A stretch of DNA of 64,000 nucleotides from Nonomuraea turcica (GCF_030718205.1 NZ_JAUZQF010000005.1:434001-498000), one strand, 5' to 3'; numbered from the stretch's first letter, positions 7,658 to 16,217 are shown. A program made the numbers and translations. Notes: generated from the letters alone by a model not told the origin.

Positions 7658-8851
7658 ATGCTCTATCTGTATGTGATCTTCAGCCTGTCCCTGCTGGTAC
7701 TCCTCGTGCTCGGGGTGGCGGAACAACGCCGGCACGACGCCAACCTGGACCGCATCCCGGTGCGGGTCCTGGTCAACGGCATCCGCGGCAAAAGCTCCAT
7801 CACCCGGCTGATCGCCGGAGCCCTGCGCGGCGGGAGGCTGCGCGTGATCGCCAAGACAACCGGCAGCGCCGCGCGCTTCATCCACACGGACGCCAGCGAG
7901 GAGCCGGTGCATCGCAAGTTCGGCATCGCCAACATCGCCGAGCAGATCGGCATCGTGCGCCGCGCTGTCGCGGAGCACCCGGACGCGCTGGTCATCGAGT
8001 GCATGGCGGTGAAGCCGCCGTTGCAAGAGACCTACCAGGACAAGCTCATCCGCTCCACCATCGGTGTGCTGAGCAATGTCCGGGAGGACCACCTGGCGGA
8101 GATGGGCCCCACCCTGGACGACGTCGCGCGGTCATTGTCGCGCACGATGCCCCGCGGCGGCATCTGCGTCACCGCCGAACGTGACCGCCGAACGGTGCTC
8201 CAGCAGGAGGCCGGGCGCCGCGACTGCCGGCTCCTGGTCGCCGACGCCGGCGAGGTGAGCGAGGAGGAGATGGCCGGGTTCCGGCACTTCGCCTTCCCTG
8301 AGAACGTCGCCATCGCGCTCACGGTGGCCGCCCAGGTCGGCGTCTCCCGCCGGGACGCCCTGCACGGCATGTACACCATGCAACTCGACCCCGGCGTTCT
8401 GACAGTCGAGAAGTACGACGTGCGGGGCGCGACCCTGCGCTTCGCCAACATCTTCGCCGCCAACGACCCCCGCTCCACGGTCATGAACTTCCATCAGCTC
8501 CTCGACCACGGCCACATCGGGCCGCCGATTCTCACCCTCATCAACTGCCGGCCGGACCGCATCGAACGCAACGCCCAGATGGCCGAGATCGTCCCGGAGC
8601 TCGGCACCTCCAGGCTGTTCCTCATCGGCCATCCCACCCGATCCGCGCGCGCCGCACTCCCCGCGGGCTGGAACGGAGAACTGGTCGACCTCGGCGGCCC
8701 TCACCGCGAACCCGAGCAGATCTGGAGCCAGATCTGCTCCCGCATCGACAGCGACGCCTCCGTGGTCGCCATCGGCAACATCCACGGTCAGGGGGAAAGG
8801 CTGCTCGCGCACTTGCTCACCGCCGCCGCACCGGCCGGAGCGGCCCGATGA
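7658..8851 (+). CDS. pgsB: Poly-gamma-glutamate synthase subunit PgsB/CapB
   Basis: A 397-residue membrane-anchored ligase of the Mur-ligase-like CapB/PgsB family. It polymerises glutamate through gamma-amide bonds at the cytoplasmic face of the membrane using ATP. Residues 1-20 form one membrane segment; the P-loop is NGIRGKSSITR at 40-50. Family blocks follow: KTTGSAARFIH, IECMAVKPPLQ (about 115-125), NVREDHLAEMG (140-150) and the late LINCRPDRI block. Length is as expected. GGGGGA lies upstream of ATG 7658. The stop overlaps the start of pgsC (ATGA), so the two are translationally coupled. CapA/PgsA, the usual third subunit, is not in the window. Confidence 0.93.
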   Translation: MLYLYVIFSLSLLVLLVLGVAEQRRHDANLDRIPVRVLVNGIRGKSSITRLIAGALRGGRLRVIAKTTGSAARFIHTDASEEPVHRKFGIANIAEQIGIVRRAVAEHPDALVIECMAVKPPLQETYQDKLIRSTIGVLSNVREDHLAEMGPTLDDVARSLSRTMPRGGICVTAERDRRTVLQQEAGRRDCRLLVADAGEVSEEEMAGFRHFAFPENVAIALTVAAQVGVSRRDALHGMYTMQLDPGVLTVEKYDVRGATLRFANIFAANDPRSTVMNFHQLLDHGHIGPPILTLINCRPDRIERNAQMAEIVPELGTSRLFLIGHPTRSARAALPAGWNGELVDLGGPHREPEQIWSQICSRIDSDASVVAIGNIHGQGERLLAHLLTAAAPAGAAR

Positions 8852-9333
8852 GCCCCGCCACCTCCGTGCTGACCCCCGAGACGGCGGCCCTGGGGTTCGC
8901 GATCGGTCTGCTGTTCGCCCTGATCTGCTACCTGACCACCAACCTCTCTCCGGGCGGAATGATCAGCCCTGCCGGGCTGGCGATCACGCTCGTCGAGGAC
9001 TGGCGCCGCATCATCATGATCGCCTGTGTCGTGGCGCTCACCTGGGCGGGCACCGTGGTGGTCCAACGGTTCGTCATCCTTTACGGCAAACGGCTGTTCG
9101 CCGGCGCCCTCATGCTCGGCATCTTCCTGCAGGTGACGCTGTTCGCCTTCCTGCTCAGGCGGTTCCCGCTGCTGCTCAGTCACGAGACACTCGTCTTCCT
9201 CGTACCGGGTCTGATCGCCTACCACCTGGTCCGGCAACCGGTGGTCCCCACCCTGATCTCCACGACCTTCGTCACCGCGGTCACCTACGCCGTCCTGGCG
9301 GCCGGCATCCTGCTGCACCTCCTCGGCGGATGA
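8848..9333 (+). CDS. pgsC: Poly-gamma-glutamate biosynthesis membrane protein PgsC/CapC
   Basis: A 161-residue integral membrane protein with about five hydrophobic segments. The block LICYLTTNLSPGGMISPAGLAI near residues 25-50 is typical of CapC/PgsC, the membrane partner of PgsB in polyglutamate synthesis and export. It starts inside the pgsB stop, which supports a two-gene unit. A secreted NlpC/P60 hydrolase follows 130 bp downstream on the same strand. Confidence 0.92.
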   Translation: MSPATSVLTPETAALGFAIGLLFALICYLTTNLSPGGMISPAGLAITLVEDWRRIIMIACVVALTWAGTVVVQRFVILYGKRLFAGALMLGIFLQVTLFAFLLRRFPLLLSHETLVFLVPGLIAYHLVRQPVVPTLISTTFVTAVTYAVLAAGILLHLLGG

Positions 9334-9463
9334 CGGCCGAATCAGACGTGCACCCCGCATCGCCACCTATCCTCGCTGGTGAGGGCCACACAGCAAGGAC
9401 AGGACATGGCCGCTTCGCAGCGGTCTGCTCAAGGATCGAAGGGTCATCGGAGTCATTCCAGCT

Positions 9464-11191
9464 ATGGCGGGGGTTCGTAGACGGGTCGGGGCCGCGGCAG
9501 CTGCGGCCGTGGTGGGTGCGGCGTTGCTGGTCTCGCTGCCGGCGCGACAGGCGTCAGCCGCATCCCCGTTGACCTGCCAGCCCACGGTTCCGCTCTACGG
9601 GGTCGATCAGGGCGGGGACCTGACGTGGCACGGCCATCGCGACGGCGCCGGCGGCGGCGCATCGTGGGCGCCTGGTAGCGGCGGGAAGGTCGGCCATGGG
9701 TGGGGGCGCTTCGTCTCGATCGTCTCCGGCAGGGACGGCGTGATCTATGCGGTCGACCGATCCGGTTACCTGCGGTGGTATCGGCACCTCGGCGCGGCAA
9801 CCGGAGCCGAGCAGTGGGCGCCGGGCTCCGGCAGGGTGATCGGACAAGGCTGGGGCGGCTACGTCGAGGTGACCACCGACGGCTCGGGCGTGCTCTACGC
9901 CCTGGACAGGCAGGGAAACCTGCACTGGCACCGGCATGTGTCGCCGGTGCGGGGCGGCAGCACCTGGGCCCAGGGCAGCGGCAAGGTCATCCGCTCCGGA
10001 TGGAACGCGATCACGCGACTGATGACCGGAGGCGATGGCGTGCTCTTCGGCGTCAACGCCAAAGGACACATGCGGTGGTACCGCCACGCCGACCCTGGAG
10101 GCGGCGGTCCGTCCTTCAGCACCGGCACCGGGCTGGTGACCGGTGAAGGCTGGGGCGGCTACCGCGACCTGGCCGGCGCCGGTGCCGGAGTCTTCTACGC
10201 GGTGGACCCCAGCGGCAGGCTCTGGTGGGAACGGCACGCCGACCCGCGGGCAGGCGCACCCGTGTGGCAGGCGCGCCGCCAGGTGAGCAACGGCTGGAGC
10301 GGCTTCACCGCCGTGTTCGCAGGCAGCGCCTCGTGTTCGGCCAGTTCCTTCACTGGCTACGCCGCCGGCAAGCACGGACAGACGATCTACTACAAGGACG
10401 GGCGGGCCGGCGCGGTGCTCACTCCCCGTGCCCGTACTGCGATTCTGTACGGCTCGCCACGTAAGTTCGCCGAAAGCACCACTGACGCCACCGTCTCGAC
10501 CCGAGCATGGGTGCGCCTGCTCCCCGAGCCCTGGACGCCGTCGGCCGATTGGGCGTCCTCCTGGCTGTCCGCCAGCATCGGCAGCACGCAGGACGATCTG
10601 CTCGAGATCGCCACGCAGTACATCACAGGGGCACGCGACCAGACCAAGGAGGGGCAGCGATACGCCGGCGATGCCCACTACGGCCCGGTCGGCGAGGACG
10701 GTCCCAACGAGGGGTCCGACTTCAACGACTACCTGGGTCTGGACTGGACGTACGGCGAGAAGGTGGATCGGGCCGAGCCGGAGCAGAAAGGTGCGCTCGA
10801 CTGTTCGGGATTCGTCCGGATGGTGTACGGCCACCGCGGCGGTTACCCGATGGCGATCGGCACCCCGGCAGGCACCGCTCTGCCACGACGAGCCGTGCAG
10901 ATGCACGCCTCCGCCCTCGGCGTGGGCGTGGCCGACGGCGGCACCGCCAAGCCCGGCTCCTACGCCGGCCTGCAGCCGGGTGACCTGCTGTTCTGGGATG
11001 CCAGCACCGATGACGGCGCCGACATCGACCATGTGGGTATCTACCTGGGCATCGACTCTGACGGCGGGCACCGCTTCCTGTCCAGCCGCAAGGTCGTCGA
11101 CGGCCCGACCTTGGGCGATCGGGGAGGGCCGTCGCTGCTCGACGACGGCACGCTCTATGACCGATCTTGGCGGGCGGCCAAGCGCCTCTGA
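9464..11191 (+). CDS. Secreted tachylectin-type beta-propeller with NlpC/P60 hydrolase domain
   Basis: A 575-residue exported protein. Residues 1-33 are a signal peptide (RRR, hydrophobic run, ARQASA). Residues 45-290 hold five similar repeats of about 50 residues, each with a core like GYLRWYRH or GNLHWHRH, the signature of tachylectin-2-like five-bladed sugar-binding propellers. The C-terminal part is an NlpC/P60 cysteine peptidase: C447 in ALDCSGFVRMVYG and H523 in IDHVGIYLG. NlpC/P60 enzymes cut gamma-D-glutamyl bonds in peptidoglycan, and some cut poly-gamma-glutamate. Position right after pgsBC makes polymer trimming or release a reasonable inference; a peptidoglycan role is the alternative. 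GGAG precedes the ATG. Confidence 0.88.
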   Translation: MAGVRRRVGAAAAAAVVGAALLVSLPARQASAASPLTCQPTVPLYGVDQGGDLTWHGHRDGAGGGASWAPGSGGKVGHGWGRFVSIVSGRDGVIYAVDRSGYLRWYRHLGAATGAEQWAPGSGRVIGQGWGGYVEVTTDGSGVLYALDRQGNLHWHRHVSPVRGGSTWAQGSGKVIRSGWNAITRLMTGGDGVLFGVNAKGHMRWYRHADPGGGGPSFSTGTGLVTGEGWGGYRDLAGAGAGVFYAVDPSGRLWWERHADPRAGAPVWQARRQVSNGWSGFTAVFAGSASCSASSFTGYAAGKHGQTIYYKDGRAGAVLTPRARTAILYGSPRKFAESTTDATVSTRAWVRLLPEPWTPSADWASSWLSASIGSTQDDLLEIATQYITGARDQTKEGQRYAGDAHYGPVGEDGPNEGSDFNDYLGLDWTYGEKVDRAEPEQKGALDCSGFVRMVYGHRGGYPMAIGTPAGTALPRRAVQMHASALGVGVADGGTAKPGSYAGLQPGDLLFWDASTDDGADIDHVGIYLGIDSDGGHRFLSSRKVVDGPTLGDRGGPSLLDDGTLYDRSWRAAKRL

Positions 11192-11419
11192 CCCGACGGC
11201 GCGCGGCCGGGTCCGGAACGTTCAGCGGGCACCATGGCCTCCGGCGCAACGAAGCCTCAGCGGGCACGGATGAGCGACTCCGGCACCGCGACCGTCAGCG
11301 GGCGCGTCACCTTCTGCGTGGCAGCCCTTGGTGGGGGCGGGCGGCTGACCTCCACCGTCGCAACGCCCCTCGGCAGGCGGGGACTGCGGCGTGGCAGGCG
11401 CCGGGCGGAGGCCGGTCGG

Positions 11420-12370
11420 TCACGGGGACGGCTCGAGCCAGGCGTCCACCTCGGCACGCAGGCGGGACTTGAGCGGCTCGGGGGCGAACGACGCCTCGAT
11501 CGAGGCCCGGGCCAGATCGGCCAGGTCGTGGTCGTCGTAGCCGAAGACGTCGCGCAGGCGGGCGTATTCGTCGGCGAGCGACGTCTCCCCGTCGGTGTTG
11601 ACGGTGACCGCCAGCCCGGCGGCCCGCAGCCGCGGCAGCGGGTGGGCGGCGAGCGAGGGGACGAACCCGAGCAGGACGTTGGAAGTGGGGCAGACCTCCA
11701 GCGGGATCCCGCGCTCACGCACCTCCGCCACCAGCGTGTCGTCGTCGAGCACCCGGATCCCGTGCCCGAGCCGCTCGGCGTGCCCCAGGTCGAGCGCCTC
11801 GCGGATGCTGGCCGCGCCGGCCGCCTCCCCCGCGTGGTGCGTCAGACGCAGCCCCGCGTCCCTGGCTGCGTCGCACACCGCCGCGAACGGGGCGAGCGGG
11901 TGGGCCTCGTCGCCGGCCAGCCCCAGACCGATGACGGCGTCGTAGCGGGTGGCTAGCTTGAGTGTGCGCCACATCCGCTCGACCGGCCGCCGCCTGGAGT
12001 GGTCGAGCAGCACCCGCCATTCGATCCCGTGCCTGGCCCCGCCCTCGGTCAGCCCGTCGAGCACCGCCTCCAGCGGCATCTCCGGCGCCCCCAGCCGCTC
12101 GCCGTGGGAGGCGGCGGTGAAGGTCACCTCCACGTAGCGGGTGCCCTGCGCGGCCTCGTCCTCGCAGAACTCCACCGCGATCCGCCTGAAGTGCTCGGCC
12201 GTGCGCAGCAGCTCCCGCACCCGGGCCCGCGCGTCGCCGAACTCCCTGAAGCTCTGGAAGCCGTTCTCGGGCTCGCGCGATCCGCCCAGCTCGCGCGCCG
12301 TCTCCGGGCGTACGGTGCTTTCGAGGTGCACGTGCAGGTGGGCTTTGGGCAGTGACCGTACGTCTCTCAC
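11420..12370 (-). CDS. Adenosine deaminase-like amidohydrolase
   Basis: A 316-residue TIM-barrel metal-dependent deaminase. Zinc and catalytic motifs of the adenosine/adenine deaminase family are seen: HLHVHLE (residues 11-17), HHAGE (about 183-187) with the catalytic Glu, LGHG and VTVNTDG near residue 260. Two features differ from true adenosine deaminases. The first motif ends in LES instead of LDGS, and the NTDD motif reads NTDGE, so the second Asp that contacts the purine is replaced by Gly. That points to a related substrate (another aminopurine or a modified nucleoside). The protein is also slightly short. It stands alone; 43 bp separate it from the methyltransferase gene upstream in the same direction. 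Confidence 0.85.
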   Translation of the reverse strand: MRDVRSLPKAHLHVHLESTVRPETARELGGSREPENGFQSFREFGDARARVRELLRTAEHFRRIAVEFCEDEAAQGTRYVEVTFTAASHGERLGAPEMPLEAVLDGLTEGGARHGIEWRVLLDHSRRRPVERMWRTLKLATRYDAVIGLGLAGDEAHPLAPFAAVCDAARDAGLRLTHHAGEAAGAASIREALDLGHAERLGHGIRVLDDDTLVAEVRERGIPLEVCPTSNVLLGFVPSLAAHPLPRLRAAGLAVTVNTDGETSLADEYARLRDVFGYDDHDLADLARASIEASFAPEPLKSRLRAEVDAWLEPSP

Positions 12371-12413
12371 GCCCCAACCTTAGAAACCCGCCCCGCCCGT
12401 GCGCACTCCGTTT

Positions 12414-13181
12414 TCACGAGGCGGTCTTCTTCGTGAGACGCATCTTGGACTGCTTGTGCGGCAACCGTTCCCAGTCCTCCATGAACGTCGCCGTGAATCC
12501 GTGCTTCTCGGCCAGGGCCGCGAGCGTCTCGGTGCGGTAGTAGAAGTCCTCGCGCAGGACCTGGTGCTCCTTGCCTTCGGTCCGGTCAAAGGTGAAGTCG
12601 AACCAGGCGTTCGGCTTCATGACGCGGCCCACGTGCGCGAAGCACTCCTCGATGACGTGCAGCGGCGAGTGCGAGAAGACGCTGTGCGCGTGCACGACGT
12701 CGAAATGCCGGTCGGGCAGGAACGCGAAACGCAGATCGCGTACCGGAGTCAGATACGGCAGTTTGTCGCGCAGGCCGTGCCGGACGATGGTGTCCTGCGC
12801 CGCCATGAGGATGTCGGGCGAGATGTCGATTCCGTAGTAGTTTCCATCGTGCAGGTAGTCGATGAACAAATGCCCCGCGCGCAGGTTGCCGCAGCCGATT
12901 TCCAGCATGCGGCATTCCGGCTTGAGCCCGTGTTCGACGAGGTAGTCGAATTGCATGCGACCGAGCGCCAGCCAGCGCTTGTGGGTGTGCGAGCCGACCG
13001 CTCCCTCGGGGTCGCGCGCGGTGTCGGACTTCATGACCGCCCGGTAGTAGCCGACATGATCGCGGGTACGCAGCCGGAACCACGTGTCACGCGCCAGCCG
13101 CCGCAGATGGGGGGCAATCTTGTGGGGATTCTTGAACGCGTAGGCCGCCTGGTGGACGACACTGGAGCGGGTGCGTTTCAC
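12414..13181 (-). CDS. Class I SAM-dependent methyltransferase
   Basis: A 255-residue protein with a Rossmann methyltransferase core: motif I MLEIGCGNLRAGH (about residues 92-104), motif II YYGIDIS (about 115-121), and FDVVHAHSVFSHSP at motif IV (about 160-173). The first 70 residues are basic and helical (RRLARDTWFRLRTRDHVGYY) and may bind the substrate or membrane. No signal peptide is present. The substrate is not evident. The arrangement resembles methyltransferases near glycan or lipid pathways, but no such genes adjoin it here. Confidence 0.85.
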   Translation of the reverse strand: MKRTRSSVVHQAAYAFKNPHKIAPHLRRLARDTWFRLRTRDHVGYYRAVMKSDTARDPEGAVGSHTHKRWLALGRMQFDYLVEHGLKPECRMLEIGCGNLRAGHLFIDYLHDGNYYGIDISPDILMAAQDTIVRHGLRDKLPYLTPVRDLRFAFLPDRHFDVVHAHSVFSHSPLHVIEECFAHVGRVMKPNAWFDFTFDRTEGKEHQVLREDFYYRTETLAALAEKHGFTATFMEDWERLPHKQSKMRLTKKTAS

Positions 13182-13379
13182 CCTTGGAATCTAGGCCAGC
13201 CGCCGTGCCGGTCAAAGGCCCCATGCGACACTCTTGGGTTTTCGTTTACGCAGCTTTTCTCCCGACCAGCGGACATTCCCCAATCAGCCGCCCCAGAAAG
13301 GTGCCGCCACCCCCAAATTGATCACTTGTGCGGCACCCGGGGCATTCAATCGGATCATCAACCCGATCGTCGGAGAAGA

Positions 13380-14348
13380 TCAGCTGAGATAGTCGCGCAG
13401 CGCCAGCGAACGCGACGGGTGGCGAAGCTTGGACATCGTCTTGGCCTCGATCTGCCTGATGCGTTCGCGAGTGACGCCGTAGACCTTGCCGATCTCGTCC
13501 AGCGTCCTCGGCTGTCCGTCGGCCAGGCCGTACCGCAGGCTGATCACGCCCGCCTCCCGCTCGGAGAGCTGGTCGAGCAGGGAGTTGAGCTGCTGCTGGA
13601 GCAGGGTGAACGAGACCGCGTCGGCCGGGGAGACGGCCTCGGTGTCCTCGATGAGGTCGCCGAACTCGCTGTCGCCCTCCTCGCCCAGCGGCGTGCTCAG
13701 GGAGACCGGCTCACGACCGTATCCCTGGACCTCGACGACCCGTGCCACCTCCAGCTCGGTCTCGGCGGCGATCTCCTCCGGGGTGGGCTCGCGGCCGAGG
13801 TCGCTCTGCAGGCGGCGCTGCACCCGTGCCACCTTGTTGATCAGCTCCACCATGTGGACGGGGATGCGGATCGTACGGGCCTGGTCGGCCATGGCCCGGG
13901 TGATGGCCTGCTTGATCCACCAGGTCGCGTACGTGGAGAACTTGAAGCCGAGCCGGTAATCGAACTTCTCGATCGTCCGGATCAGGCCCAGGTTGCCCTC
14001 CTGGATCAGGTCCAGGAAGAGCATGCCGCGGCCGGTATAGCGCTTGGCGATGGAGACCACCAGCCGCAGGTTGGCCTCCAGCATGCGGCTCCTGGCGCGC
14101 TCGCCGTCGTCGGCGATCCACTCCAGATCGGCACGCAGCTCGGCGGTCAGCCCCGGCTCGGTGTCCAGCCGCTCCCTGGCGAACAGGCCGGCCTCGATGC
14201 GCTTGGCCAGGTCGATCTCCTGCTCGGCAGTGAGCAACGGGACGCGCCCGATCTCCTTCAGGTATGTCTTGACCGAGTCCGCGCCGACGGTCCCGCCACC
14301 GCCGGCAGTGTTGTCGTCCACTTCGAGAACCTCTGCTGCTTCGGACAA
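13380..14348 (-). CDS. RNA polymerase sigma-70 factor, group 2 (HrdB/SigB-like)
   Basis: A 322-residue sigma factor with regions 1.2 to 4.2 and no long N-terminal 1.1 extension. Region 1.2 is [20 protein letters not shown] (25-45); region 2 has the core-binding and -10 recognition block ending in [19 protein letters not shown]; region 3 is [14 protein letters not shown]; region 4.2 is [24 protein letters not shown]. This fits primary-like but non-essential sigma factors such as mycobacterial SigB or Streptomyces HrdA/C/D. It would use primary-type promoters under stress or stationary phase. It is transcribed divergently from a TetR gene, with a symmetric operator in the shared 125-bp region. 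Confidence 0.93.
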   Translation of the reverse strand: MSEAAEVLEVDDNTAGGGGTVGADSVKTYLKEIGRVPLLTAEQEIDLAKRIEAGLFARERLDTEPGLTAELRADLEWIADDGERARSRMLEANLRLVVSIAKRYTGRGMLFLDLIQEGNLGLIRTIEKFDYRLGFKFSTYATWWIKQAITRAMADQARTIRIPVHMVELINKVARVQRRLQSDLGREPTPEEIAAETELEVARVVEVQGYGREPVSLSTPLGEEGDSEFGDLIEDTEAVSPADAVSFTLLQQQLNSLLDQLSEREAGVISLRYGLADGQPRTLDEIGKVYGVTRERIRQIEAKTMSKLRHPSRSLALRDYLS

Positions 14349-14390
14349 AACTCACTCCTCGCTCGCGTTGGATGGACGCACCAAGTTTGG

Positions 14391-14451
14391 GTCGCACCTA
14401 ACTTTAGGTTGAACCTTCGTCTTGGTCAACCTAAAATGAGGTCGGACCTAA
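14391..14451. promoter_or_regulatory. Symmetric operator between the sigma factor and TetR genes
   Basis: A perfect inverted repeat TTTAGGTTGA (14403-14412) / TCAACCTAAA (14426-14435) is flanked on both sides by GTCGCACCTAA (14391-14401) and GTCGGACCTAA (14441-14451). All four share the ACCTAA word. The dense, centred layout in the divergent promoter region is typical of a TetR operator controlling both genes. Confidence 0.6.
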
Positions 14452-14473
14452 AAATTTATGGAAGACTGTGGCT

Positions 14474-15247
14474 ATGAGCATCGACACCTTGGGCTTGCGG
14501 GAACAGAAGAAGCGAGAGACCAGGCAGGCCATCTCTGACCACGCTACCCAACTGTTCCTGGAACGTGGCTTCGACCGGACGACGATCGCCGACATCGCCG
14601 CCGCGGCCAGGGTGGCGAAGATGACGGTGACGAACTACTTCCCCCGGAAGGAGGATCTGGCGCTCGACCACCACGAGGCCTTCGTGGCGGGGCTGGCCGA
14701 AGCCGTGGCGGGGCGCGCGCCGGGCGAATCGGCGCTGGATGCTGTGCGGCGGGCATTCCTGGGGGCGCTGGAGCGGCGCGATCCGGTCATCGGCTTCACC
14801 GGGTGGGACTTCGCCCGGATGATCGCCGACAGCCCGACGCTGGTCGCCCGCCTGCGCGACCTCCACGACCAGCGCGAAGAAGCCCTCGCGGCCCAGCTCG
14901 CCACCGAACCGCCCACCCAGGCCACGCCGACCACCCTCGCCACGGTCACCCCGGCCATCCCCGCCACGTTGGCCACCCCCGCCACGGACACCCCGGCCAC
15001 GCCGACCACCCCCGCTACGTTGGCCACGTCGGCCGCCGCGGCCGCCATGGACGACAGGGGCCGTCGGCTCGCCGCACGGGCCGTGGCCGCGCAGCTCGCG
15101 GCGGCGGATCGGCTGCTCTTTCGTGAGCTGCAGAGCCGCACCCTGGCCGGGGATGACGACGACACGATCGCCGCCGCCCTCGCGGAAACCGCCCAGCATG
15201 TCTTCACCCTCCTCGAACCGGCCATCGGCGAGTATGCCCGCCGCTGA
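14474..15247 (+). CDS. TetR/AcrR family regulator with a Thr/Pro/Ala-rich insertion
   Basis: A 257-residue regulator. The TetR helix-turn-helix spans residues 12-60 (TRQAISDHATQLFLERGFDR, then VAKMTVTNYFPRKEDL). The ligand domain continues to residue 135, then a low-complexity insert of about 45 residues made of repeated TPAT/PATLAT units, then a normal C-terminal helix region (RRLAARAVAAQLAAADRLLF). The insert is coded by near-repeated DNA with CCCCGCCACGTTGGCCAC-like units, so it has probably grown by slippage. The ATG at 14474 has GGAAGA 8 bases upstream; GTG 14468 is an alternative. The divergent sigma-factor gene is the likely target, together with its own promoter. Confidence 0.88.
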   Translation: MSIDTLGLREQKKRETRQAISDHATQLFLERGFDRTTIADIAAAARVAKMTVTNYFPRKEDLALDHHEAFVAGLAEAVAGRAPGESALDAVRRAFLGALERRDPVIGFTGWDFARMIADSPTLVARLRDLHDQREEALAAQLATEPPTQATPTTLATVTPAIPATLATPATDTPATPTTPATLATSAAAAAMDDRGRRLAARAVAAQLAAADRLLFRELQSRTLAGDDDDTIAAALAETAQHVFTLLEPAIGEYARR

Positions 15248-15312
15248 CCCGCCACTCCCCACTGCCGCGTTCCGGACTCTCATCGTCTGAGCCCTCAGGC
15301 CACTGCACCCGG

Positions 15313-15408
15313 CCCTCGCCGTATTGAGCGCCCGGCCGTCACCGTTTTGAGCTCGCCGTTCTGAGCGCCCGACCCTCACCGTTCGAGCTCGCCGTTTGAG
15401 CGCCCGGC
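15313..15408. repeat. Short tandem repeat, about 2.5 copies of a 36-39 bp unit
   Basis: Units begin CTCGCCGT, continue with a variable TTGAGCGCCCG and end TCACCGTT...GAG. Copies start near 15313, 15353 and 15389 with small length differences. The segment lies in a 650-bp stretch without a gene between the TetR gene and the TfoX-domain gene, directly before the larger 28-bp array. No protein-coding pattern is visible. Confidence 0.6.
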
Positions 15409-15492
15409 ACCGCGCAGGCGCGTGCGCCATAGAGCCACGCGAACCGTCGCCCATGGCGCTCCGCATGCGCCGAGTCCTGGCGACGGGACCCA

Positions 15493-15801
15493 CGACATGA
15501 CGCAGCACCGCGCCAGCACGCGCGACAGGGTGCGGCACCACGCCGGCACACGCGACACGGCGCGGCACCGCCAGCACGAGCAACACGGCACCATCGCCAG
15601 CACGAGCAACGTGACGCAGCACCGCCAGTATGCGCAACACGATGGGGCACCGCCGGCACGTGCAACACGACACGGCACCATCGGCACGCGCAACACGACA
15701 CGGCACCGCCAGCACGCACAACACAGCGCAGCACCGCCCGCGCGACAGGGTGCGGCACCGCGCCAGGCACACGCGACACGGCGCAGCAACACCGGCATGC
15801 G
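15493..15801. repeat. Degenerate tandem array of a 28-bp unit, about 11 copies
   Basis: The unit is about CRACACGRCRCGGCACCGCC followed by RGCACGCG. Copies begin with CGACA or CAACA and end with CACGCG or a variant. Unit lengths run from 24 to 31 bases, so no frame is kept and no protein is likely. Two segments starting with GCGCGACAGGGTGCGGCACC (near 15520 and 15741) are almost identical, pointing to a higher-order duplication. There are no unique spacers, so it is not a CRISPR array. Together with the preceding repeat it fills the gap between TetR and the convergent TfoX gene. Confidence 0.75.
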
Positions 15802-15899
15802 CACCACCACGCGGCCGGGTCGGTCCATGACGCCGCCGGGGGGGAGCCGAAGGGCCGGTGGAGCAGGCGGCGCAAGAGCCCCTGAAACGCCGTGCCCCG

Positions 15900-16217
15900 T
15901 CAGCGGCCCAGGCTCTCGACGTAGGTCGCCGCCTCCGCCATCAGCCGCCGCCACACCACCTCGTCAGGCTCGCGTAACGCGACCCATTCCCGCATCTGCC
16001 GTGACCCCATCCGCAGGACCTCGGCCGTCCCTTCACCCACCAGCTCCCCGGCCCGCGCGGCCGGCAGCTTGAGCACGACCCGGTCCCGGGAGAAGAACGC
16101 ATACGCCTTTCCCCCGACCTTGAGCCCGTCCGCGTGGAGCATGCGCCCCATGCTCACGTCGGGCCTGGCGAGGTGCTCGGCGACTAGGTCGTCGTAGAGC
16201 TCCTGGGCGCTAGCCAT
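15900..16217 (-). CDS. TfoX N-terminal domain protein
   Basis: A 105-residue single-domain protein. RPDVSMGRMLHADGLKVGGKAYAF (19-42) and the later VVLKLPAARAGELV match the TfoX/Sxy N-terminal domain, a small alpha/beta fold found as a stand-alone protein in actinomycetes. The competence role of TfoX in proteobacteria cannot be carried over. The gene overlaps the 3' end of the AlkZ-like gene by 34 bases in the same direction, so the two are probably cotranscribed. Confidence 0.85.
   Translation of the reverse strand: MASAQELYDDLVAEHLARPDVSMGRMLHADGLKVGGKAYAFFSRDRVVLKLPAARAGELVGEGTAEVLRMGSRQMREWVALREPDEVVWRRLMAEAATYVESLGR

Noticed and set aside
9330..9572. 80-residue frame overlapping the pgsC stop
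   Set aside because: It overlaps the signal peptide of the next gene by over 100 bases, has no domain and a typical shadow composition.
11192..11419. Possible small gene between the NlpC/P60 and deaminase genes
   Set aside because: Frames on both strands are Arg/Pro-rich shadow-like with no ribosome site; nothing is supported.
15493..15801. CRISPR array
   Set aside because: Units are degenerate and directly adjoining, with no unique spacers, and no cas genes are near.
15422..16072. Long overlapping reading frames on both strands across the 28-bp repeat array
   Set aside because: The unit length is not a multiple of three and varies, so frames are by-products of stop-poor repeats; no ribosome site or domain.
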